64,000 nt of DNA, taken from the NCBI GenBank assembly GCA_963678705.1, contig OY783223.1, positions 9,580,721 through 9,644,720 on the forward strand, read 5' to 3'. The position numbers and the translations under genes were made by a program. This document shows, piece after piece, positions 17,960-25,000 of this stretch (position 1 is its first letter; the number at the start of each line of letters is the position of its first letter). Origin of the DNA: Panorpa germanica (Eukaryota; Arthropoda; Insecta; Mecoptera; Panorpidae). The notes beneath the pieces were generated by a model. That model was not told the origin of the DNA, did no database searches, and saw only the letters and a program-made list of their open reading frames with translations.

Positions 17960-19134
17960 TTCGTAATGAATACAAGAAATTTTATCCAAAATTTGATAGA
18001 CGAGATATAAATAAAGAAAATGCAGCAATATCTTTTAAACTTGATTATAATAATAACTGCTTTCTAAATTTAAAAAATATTCATATTTATATTGAGGGAG
18101 AATATAAACAAACAGATGAAAAAAATTATGGTAATGAAACTGTAGTTAAATTAATAAATAATTTTGTAGCACATAAATTTAAAACCATTGAATATAAAAA
18201 ACATAATTACAAAATTGATCTAATTGAAAATGTTGGAGTTGCAAGTACAATGAAGGGAGTAATTACAAAAACAAAAACTGATACAAATAATTTAAATACT
18301 GGATTTATTTCAAATTTTGAACATGGTGGTATTTTTACAGCATTAGTACCTTTATCTGATTTAGGATTAGGAATATGTGATACTGATAATATAATTTGGG
18401 GTAGTGCTGATGAATTTATATTTACAATGAATCATGATAATGATGCAATTTATAGAGCGAATGATGTTGCTGAGGGTAAAATTATAATTACTGATATTTA
18501 TTTATATACTCCATTGCTTGAATATGATACTATTGGTTGTACAATGTTACTTGATGAATTAAAAACTCTAAGTGAAGAAGGAAATTATATTTTGAATTAT
18601 TATAGATGGCAATGTATTAAAATATTGAATGAGAGTATGTCTGGAAAATCATTGAAACTTGATATTACTACAGATTACAGAAGCCACAAACAACCGTTAT
18701 TTGGAATATTCGCTTTCCAAGTAAATAAATCTAATAATCAATTGAAAGATATGAGTGAGTTTAATCATAAATATGTTAAAAATTATTATTTCACTATTAA
18801 TGGAAATAGATATCCAGAAGAAAGTCAAAATTTAGATTTTGATAAAGATAAATATAATATTGCATATATGACATATCAGTCTTATAAAAAAATATTTTCT
18901 ATAACAGATAAAAATATGTTCTATGATATAAAAAGTTATAAAGAACTTGGACCTGTTTATTTAGTTGATTTAACTTGTCAACCAACAGATACAGAAATTT
19001 CAAATAAAACAATATTTTTACATGTTGATCTTGATAAGAAAGTTGAAAATGATACTTGTTGTTATATTATGTTGTTATCTCATATTAAAAATAAATTTGA
19101 TATGGTTTTAAATAAATTTGAGGAGACTATTTAA
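17923..19134 (+). CDS. mcp: Major capsid protein (double jelly-roll)
   Basis: 403 residues. Forms the icosahedral shell. Matches the Polinton capsid pattern: an early beta region (NIHIYIEGEY), VGVASTMKGVI (about 105-115), FTALVPLSDLGLG (mid-protein), a LFGIFAFQV strand (about 260), then NYYFTINGNRYPEE...LDF and YLVDLTCQPTD before a beta-rich end. The order of these conserved strands, the length and the place after the protease support the call; the fold itself is inferred. No hairpin unit interrupts it, which suggests selection against insertions here. Start ATG in ATTCTAATAAATGG, overlapping the protease frame by 37 bases. Confidence 0.85.
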   Translation: MVEVFDKYNKYLIRNEYKKFYPKFDRRDINKENAAISFKLDYNNNCFLNLKNIHIYIEGEYKQTDEKNYGNETVVKLINNFVAHKFKTIEYKKHNYKIDLIENVGVASTMKGVITKTKTDTNNLNTGFISNFEHGGIFTALVPLSDLGLGICDTDNIIWGSADEFIFTMNHDNDAIYRANDVAEGKIIITDIYLYTPLLEYDTIGCTMLLDELKTLSEEGNYILNYYRWQCIKILNESMSGKSLKLDITTDYRSHKQPLFGIFAFQVNKSNNQLKDMSEFNHKYVKNYYFTINGNRYPEESQNLDFDKDKYNIAYMTYQSYKKIFSITDKNMFYDIKSYKELGPVYLVDLTCQPTDTEISNKTIFLHVDLDKKVENDTCCYIMLLSHIKNKFDMVLNKFEETI

Positions 19135-19159
19135 CAATAGAAAATAATATTATATATAA

Positions 19160-20680
19160 ATGAAATATATTTTTTACTTTTTATTTCTTTTACCAATATT
19201 TTCAACAAACGAAGACTCCGATAAAAACATTGAAAAATATTTAAATCATTTTGGTTTCTCAACTTCTAATAGTAGCGCTCCGGAGAGTACTAAAGACTCT
19301 GAAGGCTCTTTAATACTTTTTCAAGAATATTATAATTTACCTATTGATAAAGCATTAAAGTTAATTAAAACACCAAGATGTGGAAATGAAGATAATCCTT
19401 TACAATATAGAATTCATACAACGAAATGGGATAGAAAAACATTGTATTGGCATTTTGCTTTAGCTCAATCAATACACAAAGAAATTACTCAAAAAGCTTT
19501 TAATGTTTGGTCGATAGTAAGTGGTCTTACTTTTTATAATAATATTTATAAGCCTGATATATTAATTTCGTTTGCAAGCGATATACATAAACATAAAAAT
19601 AATGCTCGATGTACAAAAGGTTTTTGTAATTGGGATTTTGATGGCGAAGGAACAGTATTAGCACATGCAACGTATCCTAATACAAATAATAGTTGTTTAG
19701 AAATTCATTTAGATAGGTCTGAAGATTGGGATTTGTATGATAATGATACTCTTTCAGAGCGCTCCGAAGGAGACACTGAGAAAACTAGTTTGTATTCTGT
19801 ATTAATACATGAAATTGGACATACGTTAGGTATTGAACATTCTGCACATAAAGAAGCAATAATGTTTCCTTATTATAGAAGAAAGAATAATCTCAGTCAA
19901 GATGATATTTATGCAGTTCAGAGGTTATATGGTCCTCCAATAACTCCAATAATTCCAACTACTATTCCAACTAGTATTCCAACAACTATTTCAAACGCTC
20001 CAACCAATAAACCTATTCTTTGTAATGTATATAAAAATATAGATACGTTTTTAATTGTGAATCATAATCTCTATATTTTCTATAACAAGTATGTGTGGAG
20101 AATAAAAATTGGTGATAAGATATATCAGGAACCGGAACTGATAACAGATTATTTAAAATTTTTACCTAAAGATATAGAAAAAATATCTCATATATATCAA
20201 AGACCTTCAGGTGAAATATTAATAATTGTTGATGAGTTATTTTACATAATGAGTTATCCTAGTTTTGAAGTAAATAATAATTACAATGGAGTTCCTTTAC
20301 AAAGATTAGGCATTCCGCAAAATAAAATGATTACAAGTATTTTTAACTCATATACTGGTCAAACATATGTTTTTTATGATAACCTTTATATAGAACTAAA
20401 TGAGTGTTCGTTATCTCCAAAACGTCATGGTCTCTTATCAGACTTATTTCCGGGGATACCATTGAACGTTTCTAATGTATTTAGATATATAAATGGACTA
20501 TTATATTTTTTTCATAATAATAATTTTTATGAGTATAGTGAGTTTTCAAATTCATTAATTAGATCAGGTAAAAAAGACTTATCAATGTTTGATATACCCT
20601 GTCCAAATATGACAATTTTAGAACAGCTAAAAATTTTATTAAAGAAACTCGTACTACAAAATAGTTTTGAACTTAATTAA
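19160..20680 (+). CDS. Secreted matrix metalloproteinase with prodomain and hemopexin domain
   Basis: 506 residues. Signal peptide (about 1-17), prodomain ending in cysteine switch TPRCGNED (71-78, Cys74 normally blocks the zinc), catalytic domain with zinc site HEIGHTLGIEH (217-227) and Met-turn AIMFPY (Met235), Pro/Thr-rich hinge (259-285), hemopexin domain (Cys288 to the Cys near 487, for the closing disulfide). The complete architecture is that of animal MMPs (matrixins), which cut extracellular-matrix proteins; it is not part of the Polinton core set. Probably captured from a host and used for tissue or basement-membrane passage (inference). Hairpin insertions code SSAPESTKDSEGS in the prodomain (38-50) and DTLSERSEGD (196-205) in a loop before the zinc helix; neither disrupts a motif. 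Start ATG in ATTATATATAAATGA, 25 bases after the capsid gene. No introns. Confidence 0.93.
   Translation: MKYIFYFLFLLPIFSTNEDSDKNIEKYLNHFGFSTSNSSAPESTKDSEGSLILFQEYYNLPIDKALKLIKTPRCGNEDNPLQYRIHTTKWDRKTLYWHFALAQSIHKEITQKAFNVWSIVSGLTFYNNIYKPDILISFASDIHKHKNNARCTKGFCNWDFDGEGTVLAHATYPNTNNSCLEIHLDRSEDWDLYDNDTLSERSEGDTEKTSLYSVLIHEIGHTLGIEHSAHKEAIMFPYYRRKNNLSQDDIYAVQRLYGPPITPIIPTTIPTSIPTTISNAPTNKPILCNVYKNIDTFLIVNHNLYIFYNKYVWRIKIGDKIYQEPELITDYLKFLPKDIEKISHIYQRPSGEILIIVDELFYIMSYPSFEVNNNYNGVPLQRLGIPQNKMITSIFNSYTGQTYVFYDNLYIELNECSLSPKRHGLLSDLFPGIPLNVSNVFRYINGLLYFFHNNNFYEYSEFSNSLIRSGKKDLSMFDIPCPNMTILEQLKILLKKLVLQNSFELN
19271..19310 (+). repeat. Hairpin-family insertion in the metalloproteinase prodomain
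   Basis: AGTAGCGCTCCGGAGAGTAC then GACTCTGAAGGCTC: a shortened CTCC/GGAG palindrome with no loop, related to AGTAGCGCTCCGAATGGAG at 14616-14634. Confidence 0.75.
19745..19773 (+). repeat. 29-bp double hairpin unit in the metalloproteinase catalytic domain
   Basis: CTCTTTCAGAG (19749-19759) and CTCCGAAGGAG (19762-19772). Identical to 16337-16365, coding the same peptide. Confidence 0.92.
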
Positions 20681-20685
20681 TATGT

Positions 20686-20728
20686 TGAGCATGCGTTCGA
20701 ATCCCACATGTGACAAATCTTTTTTTTT
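20686..20728 (+). pseudogene. tRNA 3'-half-like fragment followed by T9
   Basis: GCGTTCGAATCCCAC...TGACA resembles the T-arm and acceptor end of a eukaryotic tRNA-Leu, with a B-box core GTTCGAATC, and is followed by nine T (20720-20728), a possible RNA polymerase III stop. No A-box or matching 5' acceptor strand is visible upstream, where the metalloproteinase gene ends, and the T-stem pairs poorly. Hence a remnant, or a chance match. Confidence 0.4.
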
Positions 20729-21058
20729 ATTTCTCTTTCAGAGTTTTGCATATAATAATTAATAATAGATGGTGACACTAATTAACGAAATCTCATTTGT
20801 ATGGAATGATTCACGTCTTAGCTCTCAGTAGTATTGTACACTGTAATTGTGGACTATATATACAAGTTTTAATTTTTCATATGTTGGGATAACTATGATA
20901 TTATGGTTTTGAGCATGCGTTTTATAAGAGGTGCACATCTTATATTAGTGCAGATCAAAGTCAGTATCATTGGTAGACTGGTCGTATTAAATCTCAAAAG
21001 TATCTTATGATATTGATTTCTTCTCTTATTATTTATATGTAAAAATCTGATTTGTTGT

Positions 21059-21120
21059 GTTCTGAAGGAGATGATTCATTGTATCTGCTTAGCAGTGCTC
21101 CAAAGGAGTATTACAAAGCC
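21059..21120 (+). repeat. Hairpin-family cluster in the convergent intergenic region
   Basis: CTGCTTAGCAG (21085-21095) and CTCCAAAGGAG (21098-21108), preceded by GTTCTGAAGGAGATG. Same paired-stem design as the genic units. Confidence 0.82.
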
Positions 21121-21325
21121 GAATTAAAGACTCGACGTCTGTAAAAAGATGTAAATGTCGTGATGGCGTAAACTCAATAGAACGAATTCTAATAAACTGG
21201 ATAGTATGTTCGTGAAAGAGTTTGAGTAAATACATTGAATCTCCTTCGTAATACTGTGAAGACAGATTTGTGTATAAATAATTGATTAGTAAAGTAACAT
21301 AAGATACTTTTGCTCTTTTTTTAAA

Positions 21326-21652
21326 TTAATTTTTAACACATTCTTTACAAGTATAAGAATATCCTAATGCATCACTTTGATTTTTATTAAATTCTTCATA
21401 TGGTTTTTCAATTTGACAAGAAGAACATTTTCTAGCTTTATTAAGTCTTAATCGATGATAATTTGTCTTTAAATGTTTTTTATGAAAATATTTTGAAATT
21501 ATTTTACCACATTCACAAAAAATAGTTTGTTTTTTATAATTTAAATCACAATTTTTACATATATTACTTAAATTATCTTTTTTACTTTTATTTGAATAAA
21601 AATTATCCAAAGATAAGGTTTGTTTACATGTTGAGCATTTTCTATTTTCCAT
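21326..21652 (-). CDS. Small cysteine-rich (CxxC) zinc-binding protein, first gene from the right end
   Basis: 108 residues with repeated cysteine pairs: KCSTCKQ (about 5-11), ICKNCD, FCECGK, KCSSCQ and a final CKECVKN. The pattern KCSTCK...LDNFYSNKSKKDNLSNICKNC resembles short zinc-binding modules found near HNH nucleases and in viral regulators. The central HKKHLKTNYHRLRL could add a His-based finger. Function unknown; DNA or RNA binding is likely. Start ATG at 21652 lies inside the right terminal repeat, so it shares its promoter DNA with polB and is probably expressed at the same early time (inference). It is the only leftward gene. Confidence 0.8.
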   Translation of the reverse strand: MENRKCSTCKQTLSLDNFYSNKSKKDNLSNICKNCDLNYKKQTIFCECGKIISKYFHKKHLKTNYHRLRLNKARKCSSCQIEKPYEEFNKNQSDALGYSYTCKECVKN

Positions 21653-21968
21653 TTAATAGAAAAAAAATTATTCAGTATTTTGTGAATATGGTAAAACATG
21701 ATATATTATCACTTTTGGAGCACTATAATGCAGACTCTCTAGAAGTCTAAATATATGTCAATATTTTGATAAATATTATTAATTATTGTAATTTTTAAAA
21801 AATATTTAATATTTTTAAAATATTTGGTTATATATAACAATTTTTGCAATTTTTTATAAATATTTAATATTTTCAAAATATTTGGTTATATATAACAATT
21901 TGGTAAATTTTAGGTGTCAAATCAATCAAATCTGAGTTTGGGTTAGGTCCCCTCTTTTATATACTACT
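21648..21968 (-). repeat. Right terminal inverted repeat, with promoter of the leftward CxxC gene
   Basis: Inverted copy of 6997-7317. Its inner boundary falls inside the first codons of the leftward gene whose ATG is at 21652, so the two outermost genes share the same upstream DNA and first bases (ATGGA). The internal 58-bp tandem pair is mirrored at 21786-21901. Confidence 0.95.
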
Positions 21969-21971
21969 TAC

Positions 21972-21974
<3 letters not shown>
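21969..21974. repeat. Right target-site duplication TACATA
   Basis: TACATA directly after the right terminus, matching 6991-6996. It merges into the (AT)n tract that follows. Confidence 0.92.

Positions 21975-22052
<78 letters not shown>
21971..22052. repeat. (AT)n microsatellite at the Polinton insertion site
   Basis: About 80 bp of nearly pure TA dinucleotide directly after the right target duplication. None is present left of the element, so the insertion hit the tract's left edge. Confidence 0.9.
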
Positions 22053-22055
<3 letters not shown>

Positions 22056-25000
22056 AAACTACAATGTTTTTACTAATTAATTGATAAGAGTATTGCAAAA
22101 GATTTTAATATTTTAAATTGTATACATTTAAAGAAATAAATCATAGCATTGAATGGTTCCAAAGCAAAATTATCCTTTGTCTCCACTAAATATAAACAAA
22201 TGCAGCTGCGTTTTAAAAAACAAATGAAGACCAACCGAAACTTAACGAAATATTTACGAATAATTACGAGTTAGAGAATAGATCATTTAGTAGTGCAAAA
22301 ATCTTCGAGTGCATAGCAGGTGTCTGTAAGGGGAAATGTTTTAATTAAATTTTCCTAATTAAAAATAAAAGTTGGAACTAAAATTATAATCTAAATTGTG
22401 TGTGTGATATACTAAAACGTTTTAAGTAATATATCTTTTTGTTTTGAAGAGATTATTTGCCAAAAACTTATTATTTATCATGCATAAAATAAATGAAAAT
22501 AATTTTTTTTGCTGACATGACATGGCGGGTGTTTTGGTTTAGTAGGTGTGTGTGTTTCCGATGGTAACCGCGCTACCATAGTATTTGCAAAGGCTAGTGA
22601 ATATATATTTTTTAACGTTGGCAACACTGACAGAATTTAAATATATTTTTTGACAAGTGTCACGACATCAGCTTTTACTTTTATAAAATTATACTTTTTA
22701 AATATATTTAAACTATAAAAAGTACTGCGTAATACTTTATTAATAATTAATGAAACTGTAGAAAACAATACGCTGTATGTCATACTTTAAGTGTATTTGT
22801 GATTTGTGCAGTGCAAGTATTTGTGATATCATTTTTAAGTTTTTGTATAAATTCCTTTATAATTTCACTTATGTATCGTGTATAATTTTAACTTTTATAG
22901 TTATTCGTGTGTGTAGTGTTATTTTCTTTTGATATCTAACATTTTGTGATCAGACATTTTACAATCAAGACCATAACCTGAAAATGAATACAATAGAGAC
23001 AAATAAGGTTAGTAGAAATTCTTCTACATATTTCGTTGTATATTTTAGATTACTGATGAACAGTATTTAAACTGTTATATCGATTATTGATTTGTATTGA
23101 ACAGTTTATCTTCTATATAATTTTCTTCACCATACCATAGTAAAATATGTTATTAATTGTATAAAACTTTTTATATTGTATTCCTTCTTAAGATGTTATC
23201 TCGAATCGCAACTACTGTTCTCCGGTATTGAGTTCAATTATTGACATATTATTATAGTTTTTTCTTTATGAAGTTTTGTTTTTCGTAATTAGAGTTTGGT
23301 ATTGCCGTGTGTAACTTGATTATATGATCTTGTCGTTGCACAAAGATCTTCAAACCGTGGAGTGTGAGTCTCATGCCGTGTTGTAGTTGGAACAGATGGT
23401 TTTGTTAAATCGTTCTTGCTAGTACGAAATATTTTTGGATATGTATGTTTAGATTCAGGTTCAGACGAACGGGATAATATATCTGACAGGTAAACAGACT
23501 CGCCAGTGCGAGCGTAGGCTCTTCTGAACGTCTGCTTTAATGTATATGTAGAATTGTTTAAGTTTAAACTTGATACGAGTCGTACATAGTTCTAGTCGAG
23601 ACTGCAAGTTTAGATGCTAGTGTAAAAGCTAGTCCGATGTTTAAAATTATGTTGAATGTTGGGTTAGTAAGCACGCTCCCAAAATGTATAAATAATATTG
23701 TAGTACATCAATAATTCTATTTTCTGGTTTTCATAACATCTCTACTTTTCTATTAATAACAATTTGCAAATTAGGTCGTCTATATATTTTATGTATTTCG
23801 TATATTCTATTTTATATACATATACATATAAATTATATATGTAGTCGTACATATATATTAAAATCGACCCAAATTTTGGCAGCCACTTAGGCGCCGCGCA
23901 GTTTGAATGTAGCGTGGCGTGTTCTCCGTGTATGACTTCCTGGACTGGGATCGTCTACGTCCCCTGCGCGTTAGCGGTGGCTCTAGCGTCATAGAGCCCG
24001 CGTAATGGAAGTTAGTTTTAGGTTTTGGTTTAGTACACAATCCGTAGAATGCGACCGTCAGGGGTCACGTCGGTTAATTAGTAAAAAGACTAATTGCTGG
24101 CCATGAATAATGCATCGACCATTGTTTAATTAAGTTAAAACTAGAATGAATTATGGGAACTGTTTCTGGCAAACGCAATACGACGAAAATAATATGTGGT
24201 AGAGGGGGGAAGCGTGAGGAGAGGAGGATAGTATCGTATAATTATATGTACAGTGGTCATCACTCGAAGTGACCAAGTATTGACAATCGTTATTTTGTAA
24301 AGAAACTTTTTTGGAAAAACTTAATTCCAGTGGAAGTGGTAATTGGGATGAATAAATTGTTCACAGCAAGGCGGGAGACAAATTCAATGCATACCTTACA
24401 TATTAAAGCAGTAGGTTTATTAAAATTTGACCATAGGCCTTCCTTACACTCTGGAAAGTTGGCAACCCTTCTCATAAGCTCTATAATCTACATGTGCTAA
24501 AAATATTCAAACATGAATAACATTATATCTTTTAAAAACATTTTATTTAATTAGTAATTAAACTTGAAGCTGTTAAAGCACTTTATTGTTCCACTAATAC
24601 TAATCTTTTAATTATCGATATAACACGTATACATATTATATAAGTACACCCCCTCTCACACTCCCTTGTTTAAAACTACCCCTTTACAGAAGTGAGCAAC
24701 TTTTTCTTTGCAATTTCATAACTTTTATATCATATTGAAACAAACTAAAATTAAAAGTTTTTATAGATTTTAATTATTATATACGAAACTGTTAAAACAA
24801 GAAAGATAAAAATTAATGAAATACTTTGCTCCTCTCATAACGGGAGACTAGGAGGTTGCTTTAATAATATTACCACCGTGTAAACTCTTCTGAAACATAT
24901 ATAAATGCAGGGAAGGAGAAACTTTTATAAGTTTATTCAACTTTAAAAAAATGTCAAATATGTAGATTTGTTTTTTAGTGGAATTGACTAAATTTACTAT

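Larger units (their letters stand above)
20681..21325. other. Convergent intergenic region between the metalloproteinase and the leftward gene
   Basis: 645 bp with no gene. It holds the tRNA-like fragment, a decayed CTCTTTCAGAG unit near 20741, two repeats of TGAGCATGCGTT (20686, 20916) and a hairpin cluster at 21059-21120. Transcripts from both sides must end here. Confidence 0.7.
6997..21968 (+). mobile_element. Complete Maverick/Polinton (adintovirus-like) element
   Basis: Seen: inverted repeats of 321 bp at both ends, termini 5'-AGTAGTATAT, and the hexamer TACATA directly repeated just outside each end. Inside are PolB, integrase, packaging ATPase, cysteine protease, penton-like and major capsid genes, the known Polinton core set. 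Length (about 15 kb), 6-bp target duplication and AG terminus match the family. Every gene except the integrase and the protease has a plain ATG and an uninterrupted frame, so the copy is young or still constrained. It is visibly more AT-rich than the flanks. The pre-insertion site was the edge of a TA-rich microsatellite. Confidence 0.97.

Noticed and set aside
17700-18028. Minus-strand open frames over the protease/capsid junction
   Set aside because: Same cause: hairpin repeats read in reverse. No protein-family pattern.
23858-24040. 60-codon minus-strand frame in a GC-rich patch
   Set aside because: No recognisable domain, no splice or start context that favours it; not called as a gene.
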